A DNA stretch of 49,317 bases, taken from contig JARGOD010000031.1 of NCBI GenBank assembly GCA_029210205.1, positions 1 to 49,317 of the forward strand, given 5' to 3'. The stretch comes from Verrucomicrobiales bacterium (GTDB taxonomy: Bacteria > Verrucomicrobiota > Verrucomicrobiia > Verrucomicrobiales > DEV007). This document shows positions 17,857 through 27,200 of the stretch, piece by piece. Position 1 is the stretch's first letter, and each line of letters starts with the position of its first letter. Position numbers and translations under genes: made by a program. Below the pieces are notes generated by a model. It made no database searches. It was not told the origin of the DNA and saw only the letters and a list, made by a program, of their open reading frames with translations.

Positions 17857-18404
17857 TATTGTCGCATCTTTCTGAGTTGAAAGCTTGTCCGCATCTTCCG
17901 ACGGTGGAGGAACCTTTGCGGGCTGCGAGTATGAAGCAGTGCGGAAAAGTTCGAGGGGAAGAGTTCTATCTGCTCGCTCTTCAGTGTGCCCAGTCGCTCT
18001 GGCTTCAAGGGCTCCCGGCGCAATCAATTTTACTGCTGAATCGGGCTTTCTCCGCAGATCTGAAAGGAGATGAGTCCGTTCTTTTGAAGTGGCCGCTTCC
18101 CTATGCGGCGATGGTGTGGGTGATGAAGCATTATCGGAAGGAGGATTTTATTGGGAATCCCCGGCGCCACTTTCAGCACCTCGCGACACGCATGGTAGAG
18201 CCGAGGAAGGAACTGAGATCCTGCCGGGCCTGGGCTTGTTGGTGGTATGCTTGTCAGGTTTTTCCGGAGATGCCGGCCGACCAATTTCAGATTGAAAGAG
18301 AGGGGCTCGTTGAGCCTTCTTATGAAGAGATTTCCTCAGGGCTCGAAAGGAGCGGAGTCGAGGGAGAGCTCGCGATCTGGGAATCAGCGAGCGAGCTTGT
18401 TTGA
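17853..18404 (+). CDS. hypothetical protein, last gene of the GpgS operon
   Basis: A 183-residue protein of mixed alpha character, rich in Trp, Cys and Leu (for example RAWACWWYACQVFP), with no signal peptide and no motif I recognise. The repeated helical pattern in the first 100 residues could be TPR-like but is not convincing. The ATG at 17853 overlaps the LOG stop by 4 bp; a GTG/ATG further up (17802) would overlap it by 55 bp. Its stop codon directly abuts the stop codon of the convergent kinase gene, with no base between them. Confidence 0.62.
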   Translation: MILSHLSELKACPHLPTVEEPLRAASMKQCGKVRGEEFYLLALQCAQSLWLQGLPAQSILLLNRAFSADLKGDESVLLKWPLPYAAMVWVMKHYRKEDFIGNPRRHFQHLATRMVEPRKELRSCRAWACWWYACQVFPEMPADQFQIEREGLVEPSYEEISSGLERSGVEGELAIWESASELV

Positions 18405-20594
18405 TTACTCCTCCATTTCGAGAACACTGGATAAGTTCTCGTTGTACTCAATCGCCTTTGCCTGAACGTCGGCGCGATTTCTAACTTCGGATGGAAGGAG
18501 GCCGATCAGGGAAATGGACTGTTCCAGATACAGAATCGCGAGAGAGCGCGAAGTTGCGATTTCGAGTTCTTCTTCAAGGCAGGTCGCAGCCATCGCAAAG
18601 GCATCGGCGAGAGCGACTTTTTCTTCCGGGTCGTAGGGTCTCAGACGGGTGATTTGCTCGCGAATTTTGATTTCCTCCCGGAAGAGGGCAAGTGCTGCCT
18701 CCGGTTGTTCTTGATCGTGTTGAATGCGACCGAGCGCGTTGACCGATTCCACATAGCTGTCGCGTGCCTCTTCAGCGACACTCGGCGGCGCTTCGGCGAG
18801 AGAATTGGCAAAGACGAGAATGTCCTGATGTGTCCGGGCCGCCCCATCGAGGTTTTCCGACGTGTATTCGATTTGCCCTTTCTGCTCGAGGATTCGGATC
18901 GCCTCTATCGTGAACTGAGAAGCTTCGAGCGAACTGCTCTCGTTGATACGGGTATTTACGATGGAAAAAATTTCATCGAGCGTGTTCAGCGCATCGCTAA
19001 TCTCTTCCTTCATGAATTGAACCCGGGCGAGAGCTTTGTAAGTGATTGCGAGCTCCCGAACCTTCTGTAAGGAGAACAGCTCGCCATCTTCCGAAGATTG
19101 AGATCTCCACTCAAGCGCTTTCGTGTAGGCAATTTCGGCTTCTTCGTAATTGCTTTGGAGCTCGAGTATTTTTCCAACTTCCATAAGATCTCGTGAAGCC
19201 CTCACCGCAAGGTCTCCGGATGAGTCGTCATCTTCGGCCAGTTCTGAACGAATTTCGTAGGCGCTGGTGTAGTTCTTCAGCGCCTCTTCCAGATTGCCCT
19301 TTTCCAGTTCCTGCCTACCGCTGAGCGAGGCCGTCTGCGCTGAAAACTTGAGAATCCGCGTTGAGGCACCTTGGTTCTGAAAGCGGTTCTCAAGAAAGAT
19401 TTTCGCATTCTCCGCAACGATGCTGTAAAGCCGTTCGGCCCCGTTTCCGGAGATGTCACCTTTGTTCAATTCATCCACGATCAGATTGGTGAGATCGATC
19501 GCAGCGCCGGCATTCTGGAGCGAAGTCTCTGAGGCGAGCATGGCTTCTTCGGTCGCCTTCTTTGCTTTTTGAGCCTGAATAAAAGCAAATCCTGAAGCCC
19601 AGATTGCGACGACAAGTAGAGTGGCAAAAATGGTGTTCAGCCGCCTTGCCCGTTTGACGACACTTTGCTGATCAAGCTGTTGCATGCGGCTCCAGACTTC
19701 GCGCATGTCAGCAGGACGCTCGTCGGGGTTCAGCTTAAGGCATTGTTCGATCAATTCCTTGTGATCGCTGGGCACATAGAAATCGCCGGGCCAGCTGATT
19801 TCTTCGACCGCTTCGGTCATTGCCGCGAGTTGTTCGCCGTCGATAGCATTGCCGGTCTCCGCGAGAGTTGCTTCGAGGGTGGCTTCAGACAGAGTGGAGT
19901 CGGGATCAAAGCTGGCTTCTTCTGCGCTGGCAAATGCCTGAAGTCGTGGCAGATCTCCGGTCAGAAGTTTGTAGGAAAGAACGCCGAAGCTGTAGACATC
20001 CCATTTGAAGCCGCGGCCGTCTGCTGAATTACGCGGATCCCGAAGCTGTTCAGGACTGGCGTAGAGTGGCGTTCCGACCGGTTCAAATCCCTCTGCCGCG
20101 AGTCCTCGACTCTGTCCGAAATCACAAATTTTGATGTGAAATGGAGTTTCGTCAGTGAGGAGAATGTTAGAAGGCTTTACATCGCAGTGAATAATCTGAT
20201 TCCGGTGCAGGTAGGCGAGGGCATCGGCGATATCGCGTATTAATCTCCATCCCTCACGTTGGTCAATATGTCCGCAGAGTTTCTCGAGAGTTCGCGTTTC
20301 CCAGGACCCGTCTGATGTAGGGTCTGCGTGGAGGCCCATGGCATAATAGGGCGGCTCGTTGAGAAGATCAAAATCGTGCAGCGTCACGATGCCCTGGTGC
20401 TCGGCGACCTGGGAGATCTTTTCCAGTTCCCGAGCCATCGTCGAGAGGTCCACAGCACCCGGGCGAAAAATTTTCAGAGCTCGATCCGAAATGCCCCGAT
20501 AGGTGGCCCGAAAGACACGCCCGTAGGCTCCCTCCCCGAGAGGGGGGAAGTGAACCTGGTAGTCTTTGATTTTAATGGATTCTTCCTCGGCCAC
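18405..20594 (-). CDS. membrane-anchored Ser/Thr protein kinase with TPR-like C-terminal region
   Basis: A 729-residue Hanks-type kinase. The glycine loop is LGEGAYGRV (about 19-27), the ATP Lys is 41 (ALKIF), the catalytic loop is H136-C-D138-VKPSN (HCD instead of HRD), DFG is at 158-160 and the activation segment ends in ASPEQ (179-183). A single transmembrane helix spans about 321-340. The outer region holds helical TPR-like repeats (about 415-620) with LEEALKNYTSAYEIRSEL and YEEAEIAYTKALEWRSQ. The HCD form implies that activation-loop phosphorylation is not needed through the usual Arg. It starts 15 bp after the FHA-cyclase gene, so the two probably belong to one signalling unit. It is the last gene of the long minus-strand block. 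Confidence 0.92.
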   Translation of the reverse strand: MAEEESIKIKDYQVHFPPLGEGAYGRVFRATYRGISDRALKIFRPGAVDLSTMARELEKISQVAEHQGIVTLHDFDLLNEPPYYAMGLHADPTSDGSWETRTLEKLCGHIDQREGWRLIRDIADALAYLHRNQIIHCDVKPSNILLTDETPFHIKICDFGQSRGLAAEGFEPVGTPLYASPEQLRDPRNSADGRGFKWDVYSFGVLSYKLLTGDLPRLQAFASAEEASFDPDSTLSEATLEATLAETGNAIDGEQLAAMTEAVEEISWPGDFYVPSDHKELIEQCLKLNPDERPADMREVWSRMQQLDQQSVVKRARRLNTIFATLLVVAIWASGFAFIQAQKAKKATEEAMLASETSLQNAGAAIDLTNLIVDELNKGDISGNGAERLYSIVAENAKIFLENRFQNQGASTRILKFSAQTASLSGRQELEKGNLEEALKNYTSAYEIRSELAEDDDSSGDLAVRASRDLMEVGKILELQSNYEEAEIAYTKALEWRSQSSEDGELFSLQKVRELAITYKALARVQFMKEEISDALNTLDEIFSIVNTRINESSSLEASQFTIEAIRILEQKGQIEYTSENLDGAARTHQDILVFANSLAEAPPSVAEEARDSYVESVNALGRIQHDQEQPEAALALFREEIKIREQITRLRPYDPEEKVALADAFAMAATCLEEELEIATSRSLAILYLEQSISLIGLLPSEVRNRADVQAKAIEYNENLSSVLEMEE

Positions 20595-20609
20595 GATTGC
20601 GAATGGTTT

Positions 20610-22526
20610 CTATTTGCTGAAGCTTTGAATTTCGCCACCCCAATCCGGCTTCGGGGGTTTTGCCCGGAACTGCAGCGCTTTCTCCCGAAGCCACGCCGTG
20701 GGAGGGTCTTCTCCGGGAAGGGTGTCGAGAAGATCAAGAGTTGCCCTCCACCGTCTTGAAACAAAAAGATCGAGCGCCTGCTCGTAGATTTTGATGTCCG
20801 CGTCGGAAATTCCAGAGCCTCCGACGGATTGCGGTAGCACTAACTCGTAAATGGAATAGCTCTCTTCAAAGCCAGCCGGACGAATCAGGCAAAGCTTTCT
20901 GAAGCGGCGTTCACCCTTATCCTTGATTCGCTGATAGGTGTCGTCCGAGATCAGGAGAGGAATCCGGAACTCCTTTGCAATTCGTTCGAGACGCGCCCCG
21001 AGGTTGGCGACGCTGCCGAAAACACTGATGTGCCATTGTTGCACTGGTCCGGTTTTTCCGACGGCGATTCGTCCCGTACTGATACCAATCCGGACCGCTG
21101 CCATGTGACGCTGGTGCTCTTCCTCATAGATAACCCGCTCAGCAAGTTGTGTGATAATCGCTTCGGCCGCTTCGACTGCTTCCAGAGCATGGGTGCTCGC
21201 TCGATCTCCAAGGTTGGGCCATCCCCAAAGTCCCAGAGCTCCATCGCCGGCGAAATCGGTGATGACGCCGTTGCTGTTGAAAACTGAATCTGTGATGAGT
21301 CCAACGACCTTCTGGTTTTCTTCGAGGCGATCGAGAATTTCTGCGTCGCTCTTCGCGACTTCCAACATGCGTGAGTGACCGCGACGATCGGCAAACATCA
21401 CGGTGCAATCAACCATCGCAGGTTCGAGGACTGATTGATCCTGACGCTGCATTAACTTTCGCAGTCCCGGAGAAAAGTAAGCTGCCATCTGGTCCTGCAG
21501 TTTTTGCTCGGCACGAGCCGAGAGAAGGCTCGCGACGAGCGAGGTGATCAGCCGCAGAAATGGAACAAATGACGCGGCAGCGGCTTCAGAGGCTTGCCGT
21601 GTTTCGAGATAGAGAAAGATCGGGCGACCGGCATCATCTCGATGAATCTCGGCAGACTCATCGAGTCGCGCCACCGGTATAATGATGACCCAGTCAACTT
21701 GTCCGCCGAGGCTTTCCGCCCTGAAAACGCGCTGGTGCTCTTTCAAGGACCAGACGTAGACCTTGGTGTGGTCAGGGTCATCCAGATTGATGCGCTTCAG
21801 AAGCGTCCGGCTGGGGCGAAAGTCGGCACGTGCGAGAGGGTCCGGATTCAGTAGTTCGTAGGAAACTTCATCGTCCTCTTTTTCAAGACTGACAAAAACT
21901 GAGCTGACTCCCTTTTGACCGGGCAGGGCATTTCCCAGAAAGACAGAGGCGCGGGTAAAGAGATCCCTGCTATCGTTCCAGTTTGTGAGCACTTGTTCGG
22001 GCAGATCTTTCTGTAGCAGCTTCAGTTGAAGGCGTAGCGAGTACTCATCGAGCTGCTCAACCTCATCATAATTCTGATTCGATAGCGGATTGTTCTCGTA
22101 GTCATCCTGATTTGCCTCGAAGGAATCGCGATATTGAATCAGGCTGGCCTCAAAGTCCTCGACTTCGGTTAGCCAGGCGATCGCTGTTTGTCCTTTTGCT
22201 CCGATGATTGCGATGTCACCGGGAGCTAGATTGACCGGTTCCTCAAGAGCCTCTCGTTGCCGCGGAGGGGCGAATGTGTAGAGTGAGTTTGGCTTGGCAC
22301 GCCCGGTTAATGCGGGAAGTCTATTCAACTGGAGCGACTCTCCGGCGAGCTCTGCCTGACAATGATTCCGGCTTACGAGGCGATCATTCCATCTCAGTCG
22401 AATGAGATCAACCGACTCCTCGGGAAGGCTTTCCGGCTTCCTTCCAATTCTGACGGGACGTCCTTCCGCGGGCTTAATGATCACCCGTTCGGCAGGGCTT
22501 TCAAGATTGAGGACGACCAGATACAT
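20610..22526 (-). CDS. FHA domain-class III nucleotidyl cyclase-like protein
   Basis: A 638-residue cytoplasmic protein. Residues 1-110 form an FHA phosphothreonine-binding domain (RIGRKPE, then RLVSRNHCQAEL). A middle part of about 190 residues may be GAF-like (DRDFVILPVARL-like strands). A class III cyclase domain follows at about 365-545. The metal Asp residues are in VMFADRRGHS and AGDGAL, and the N-x3-R pair is in VANLGARLE. The Lys and the Asp/Thr that normally read the purine are replaced (TDFAGD and FGSVAN). The Met at 22526 starts the FHA domain; an upstream Met (22595) would overlap lipB. The FHA may bind the phosphorylated kinase encoded next. Confidence 0.85.
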   Translation of the reverse strand: MYLVVLNLESPAERVIIKPAEGRPVRIGRKPESLPEESVDLIRLRWNDRLVSRNHCQAELAGESLQLNRLPALTGRAKPNSLYTFAPPRQREALEEPVNLAPGDIAIIGAKGQTAIAWLTEVEDFEASLIQYRDSFEANQDDYENNPLSNQNYDEVEQLDEYSLRLQLKLLQKDLPEQVLTNWNDSRDLFTRASVFLGNALPGQKGVSSVFVSLEKEDDEVSYELLNPDPLARADFRPSRTLLKRINLDDPDHTKVYVWSLKEHQRVFRAESLGGQVDWVIIIPVARLDESAEIHRDDAGRPIFLYLETRQASEAAAASFVPFLRLITSLVASLLSARAEQKLQDQMAAYFSPGLRKLMQRQDQSVLEPAMVDCTVMFADRRGHSRMLEVAKSDAEILDRLEENQKVVGLITDSVFNSNGVITDFAGDGALGLWGWPNLGDRASTHALEAVEAAEAIITQLAERVIYEEEHQRHMAAVRIGISTGRIAVGKTGPVQQWHISVFGSVANLGARLERIAKEFRIPLLISDDTYQRIKDKGERRFRKLCLIRPAGFEESYSIYELVLPQSVGGSGISDADIKIYEQALDLFVSRRWRATLDLLDTLPGEDPPTAWLREKALQFRAKPPKPDWGGEIQSFSK

Positions 22527-22563
22527 AATGATTTCAACAAGGCGAGGGGGATACGAAAAAGTA

Positions 22564-23190
22564 TCAGGTGAGGCGGACCCGCATGAAATGCTCACGAATC
22601 AGAGGTTCGATGCGTGTTGCTGCATCCGCGACGGAAATCTCGCGATCGGATTCAATAGAAAGTGAAGTCATGACAACATCTGAGATCCCGCAGGGAGTGA
22701 TTGCTTCATAGCCGGAGAGATCACTGGTAACATTGAGGCCGAATCCGTGCATGGAGATCCATTTTCGGACACCCACCCCGATCGATGCCAGTTTCCGGTC
22801 TTCAATCCAAACTCCTGTCAGTCCTTCTCTGCGCTGAGCAGTGATACCCAATTCGGCCGCGAAAGCAATGAGTAAGGACTCCAATTCCCGGAGATAATGG
22901 TGCAAATCCCGTCCGTAGGCATTCAGATCAAGGATAAGATAGCCAACGAGTTGTCCGGGGCCGTGGAAGGTGGCTTGCCCCCCGCGATTCGTCTCGACGA
23001 CAGGGAAGGGAAGGTTTTCGGGGTCTCGAAGGCTCGTGCGATCACGGGTCCGCCCAATCGTGTAGACGGGCTCATGCTCAAGCAGCAGAACGGTGTCCTC
23101 GACGAGCCCCTTCTGTCGTTGCTCAACGAGATCCTCCTGCAAGCTGAGCCCCTCGGCGTAACTCACTCTTCCGAACCAACGAAATTCCAT
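22564..23190 (-). CDS. lipB: octanoyltransferase LipB
   Basis: A 208-residue enzyme that transfers octanoyl from acyl carrier protein to the lipoyl domains of target enzymes, the first step of endogenous lipoate synthesis. The signature RGGQATFHGPGQLVGYLI is at about 69-86. The catalytic pair is Lys133 (RKLASIGVG) and Cys167 (TPCGISD). Length is typical. The frame extends upstream to 23235, but the Met at 23190 starts 19 bp after the previous stop and gives the family N-terminus (MEFRWFGRVSYAEGL). Partner gene lipA is not in the window. Its place inside the MoxR/VWA block looks incidental. Confidence 0.94.
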   Translation of the reverse strand: MEFRWFGRVSYAEGLSLQEDLVEQRQKGLVEDTVLLLEHEPVYTIGRTRDRTSLRDPENLPFPVVETNRGGQATFHGPGQLVGYLILDLNAYGRDLHHYLRELESLLIAFAAELGITAQRREGLTGVWIEDRKLASIGVGVRKWISMHGFGLNVTSDLSGYEAITPCGISDVVMTSLSIESDREISVADAATRIEPLIREHFMRVRLT

Positions 23191-23209
23191 GCTCGATACG
23201 ATCCGGTGC

Positions 23210-24274
23210 TCAGCGTGTTTCGTCAACGGTTTCATCCCGCTGGTAGATCGGAAGTTGACGGTAGGGGACGGTGAAAGAAAGGACCATCATCGAGGTGCCA
23301 TAGGTTCCGCCGTTTCGGCCGTTTGACCATGACCCGTTGGATTGTTGCTTGCCGATGTATTCTTCATACATCCAGTCCGCATATTGTGCCCAGAAACGAC
23401 CACCAAGCTGGAACATGCCCTGGGCGTTGTAGTAATTCGCGTAGTACTCGTGTGCATTGTTAATGATCGCCTGGCGGTGCTTGAGGATAAAGTCGCCGGA
23501 TCGGAAAGTGGACTCGGTCCCATGATAACCAGTCAGTTCGAGGCAGAGGAGGCCGCAACCGGTCAGGGTTTCCGAATGGCCCCATGGGTCAGTATAGCCG
23601 AAGCGACCCTGTTCCTTATCGTGGTTTTTGAACACGTAGGCGACGGCTTCGTCGATTGCCTGATCTGGCACTTGGGCGCCGTTCAACTTCGCGGAGCGCA
23701 GTGCCATCAGGGCCCATCCTGAACAGGATAGGTCTGAATCGCGTGAATCAGGTTTATAACGCCAGCCACCTTGATGCTTTTCACTTTTAGGCACTGCTTG
23801 TGCTTCGAGAATAAGTTTGGTCGCTTTCGCGAGAATCGGACTGAGACGTTCCTGCGTCGATGGATCGACGATCCCACTGACTTCAGAAAGGAAAAGTGTC
23901 GCAATGGTGTGAGCGTACATGAGGCCGTGTCCGGAATCCCCTTTGTCGAGAAGTCCGTTGCTTCTTTGGCTGTCGAGGACGTAGGCGAGGCAGCGATCGA
24001 GATTTTCTGCGTAATCCCCGTAGCCGGGGGTGTGCCCCGCAGAGAGAAAAGCCATTCCCACAAGCGACACGACACCGACAGAGCGTCCGTAGGAGTCATT
24101 GTAGGTGCCATCGTTTGACTGGTTCACCGCTAAGTAGCGAAGAGCCCGGTCGACCGCAGCCTCGACCGCGGGCTGGTGTTTCTGAAAAACGGAATTTGAG
24201 AGCGTCTCCTGAGCAGATGTGGCGATCGGAAAAATAGAGACGAGAAAAAGGAAGGCGAGAAGTAGTTTTTTCAT
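23210..24274 (-). CDS. exported alpha/alpha-toroid protein (prenyltransferase/squalene cyclase-like repeats)
   Basis: A 354-residue protein with a signal peptide (residues 1-21, cleavage near TSAQE). It has a series of helical repeats with the QxxxGxW-like features of the terpenoid cyclase/prenyltransferase toroid: NQSNDGTYND, DSQRSNGLLD, KHQGGWRYKP, KEQGRFGYTD and QQSNGSWSNG. No DXDD or DDTAE catalytic motif is visible, so real cyclase activity is unlikely. Such exported toroid proteins commonly accompany MoxR/VWA/DUF4175 genes in PVC bacteria. It overlaps the DUF4175 gene by 4 bp (24271-24274). Role unknown, probably binding or scaffolding in the periplasm. Confidence 0.78.
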   Translation of the reverse strand: MKKLLLAFLFLVSIFPIATSAQETLSNSVFQKHQPAVEAAVDRALRYLAVNQSNDGTYNDSYGRSVGVVSLVGMAFLSAGHTPGYGDYAENLDRCLAYVLDSQRSNGLLDKGDSGHGLMYAHTIATLFLSEVSGIVDPSTQERLSPILAKATKLILEAQAVPKSEKHQGGWRYKPDSRDSDLSCSGWALMALRSAKLNGAQVPDQAIDEAVAYVFKNHDKEQGRFGYTDPWGHSETLTGCGLLCLELTGYHGTESTFRSGDFILKHRQAIINNAHEYYANYYNAQGMFQLGGRFWAQYADWMYEEYIGKQQSNGSWSNGRNGGTYGTSMMVLSFTVPYRQLPIYQRDETVDETR

Positions 24275-27200
24275 GGCTGTTTTCCTGCTTCTTTAGCGAT
24301 GACCTGAAAGTAGCGCCCGACCAGCTCCCGATACTCTGCGGGAAGATCAGTCTCAATTGCTGTCGCATTACCTCCGACAAGAGCACCCCGGAACCGGGTC
24401 CAGTCCTCAATACTTATTCCAAGGGCCTGGAGTTCGGGCGGGATGCCATCGCCATTAAGGTCAGACCCCTTTTCGCCGGATTCGTTCAGGTTTTCCCCTT
24501 CCGGTTCGCCGGTGAGATCGGGGGGCGAGGGCTGATTTCCCTCCCCGGGAGGGCTCGGCTGAGATTGTCCCGGGTTGCCGAGTTTTTTCATCGCCGATTG
24601 CGCAAGCTGTTGAAGCGCACTGGCCGCTTCCTGAGACTGTTGCGCTGCTTCCTGTGCGTCCTGAGACCGGGAGGACTCGGACACCTCCTCAAACCCTTCC
24701 GCCATTTCTTTTCCATCGGCTATTTGACTGTCGTTGTCCGAGGGTTCGAGGCCATCCATGGTCTTTCCGATCGATTTGGCCGATTGATCGAGAGCCTTCG
24801 CCGCCTGCTGGAGAAAATTAGCGGACTGACCCTGGTCACCCTGGCTACGTTGCATTGATGAGCGTGCATCTTTTGCCAATTCGCCGGATTCCACCTCGCC
24901 CTTGGTTTCGGCGTTAGATTGTTGATCTTGGGCCTGGGCAAGTTGACGGGATGATTGCTGCGCTTCCTGAGCACCGCGCTGGAGAGCCTTTTCCGCCTGG
25001 TCAGCTGCTTTGCCGGCATTTTGCTGTGAGAGGTTTTTAAGGGCTGTTTCGAAAGCACGAGCGTTGTTGCTTAGTTCGGTGGCTTCCTGATTCAGTGCTG
25101 TTTCCATCAGACTGAGTGCTTCTTGAAGGTTTCCCTGTTTTACTGCTTCGATTTGTTCAGCAAGGGCAGCCTGATCCGCGGCAAAATCCGGGCTGCCCGG
25201 AGCGTTGCTTTCCTCTGATCCTTCGTCTTCATTGCTTTCCGCAGAAGCCGTCTCTCCGGATTCGGCAGCGGAAGCCCGAGCGAGGGATTCACTGGCGGCC
25301 GCTGCGGATTCTGCAGCCTCGTTCAGGTTATCTCCTTCGAGATTTTTGGCAGTTTCGAATCCTTTCTCGGCTCCCATAGCGAGGGCTTCAGATTCTGAAT
25401 TTTCAATTTCCCCACCCGCGTTAGCAGCTTCCCGTGCTGCTTCGGCGAGGTTTTCCTGGCGCTTTTGCAGGGCTTCCATGAGCTGCTCTTTGAGAGCTTC
25501 CTGTTCTTCGCCGAAGGCTTTAGTCGTTTCCTCACTGATCTCCTTGAGAGATTCCTGTTCGGTGGCCAGTTTAGCGGCGGACTCAGCCATAGACTCGGCC
25601 TGCTTCTGTTGAGACTCGAGAACTTCCTCAAGTGCGGCCGCATTATCTTTCAGCATTTGTCCCAACTGTTGCTGGACTTGTTGCTGCTGCGATTGAAACT
25701 GGTTCAGCTGCTGGCGCTGCTCTTGTTCAGCCTGCGCCCGGGCGGCAGGATCCTGCTGCTGTGCATCCTGTTCTTCTTGCTTTGCCCATTCCTCGGCATT
25801 CATCGCCAGTTCCTGCTGTCGACCGGCGAGATTATTCAGCTGCGAGATCATCCGATATTCCTCATCGGCTTCCCGCATTGCCCTAGAGACCTCGTCGACT
25901 TCTCGAATCGCCTCTTCAACTTTCTGACGTGATTCCCGTGCTTCTTTGAGGCGCTCCTTTTTATCGTCGGTGATGGGAATCATGTCGGCGCTCTCCCTAG
26001 CTTTGCTGATCGTTTCGTTCGATATTTTTGAAGCTTGATCAGCCTGTTCCTGAAAAAGAGTTTGGTTCAGGGTAGCGACCACATTATCCAGTTTTTCGCG
26101 CGCTGATTCTGTGCGTTCCGAAAACTCGTTGAGTTCGTCGCGAGCTCTTTCGTTTACTTCTTCGCTGCGGTTCATCTCCTGTTCAACGCGACGCATATCA
26201 TCCCGGGCACGTTCCAGCTCGCGTTTGGCGTCCTGAAGGTTTTCGCTGATTTCTTTTTTTTGCGCCTCGATCGCCTGATCGGCAAGAGACTTGGCGTTGC
26301 GATCAATCGTGATGTAAATGGGCTCGCTCAATCCGACGCCCGGGCCGTCAAAATCCGAAGGTCGATTGTCGCGAACCTGGAGTTGTACAGCGATGCGGGT
26401 TTGATGTTCCGTTAGTTTAAGCGATGGAAGATCGAGAGTTGAACTGCTGCGATACTGATTTTGTTGACCACTGGATGTAGGAAGGATTTGCTTCTGCACG
26501 ATCGGCTCGGAAGCTCCGTCCGGGGTGATGATCAACGCGGCATCAAGGAGTCCAAAGTCCTCGACGATATCAGCATCGATGGAAAGGCGCTCAGTCGGGC
26601 GCAGGCGAAGTTCCCGCATTGCAGGAAGGGTGACCTGGACAATGGGAGATTTATCAGGAAGAACTTCGAGTGGATAAGAAACCGGATCATTGGCAAAGCC
26701 ATTGGGATCAGTAATTTCGAGATGCCAATTTCCATTCATCCCTGCGAGCAGCTCGGTTTCCCAGGTCAGGGAAGCGCCATCTACTCCCGGAGCACCCAGG
26801 TCGGTCGCTTCGTTGAGGATGAGCTTTGAGGTTTGTGCCAGTTTGTTGATGGTTGCAGTAATCCTCACTTTCGTGTGCGCCACTGCTCTGATCTCTCCAG
26901 TTTCGGTGACAGCTTCGCTTGTTTCCAGCGATGTGTAATCAGGGTAGTCGTAGCGAATTTTCAGCTCATCAATCGCTGGCGGATCGATCGCTTCGACATC
27001 GAAATACCGGCTTAAAGCAGATCCGGCACGGATTCGATATTGGAAGTCTTCTTCGACGCGGGGAAAAGTGAGCGTGAACTGCTTTGTGCCATCTTTGTCT
27101 TCGCTAACCAGATTCATGCGCTCGATTGAGTCAGAGCCATCGGGTTGGAGGGTGCGCAATTCTGCCCGCCTGAGACGCTTTTGATTCACAGCCATCGAGA

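Noticed and set aside
23210..24274. A true squalene-hopene cyclase
   Set aside because: The protein is about half the length, has a signal peptide and lacks the DXDD acid motif; only the toroid repeats are shared.
24565..25932. Long plus-strand open frames opposite the DUF4175 coiled coil
   Set aside because: They mirror the Gln/Glu/Ala-rich codons of the minus-strand gene, giving Leu/Arg/Ser-rich products, and have no start context or domain of their own.
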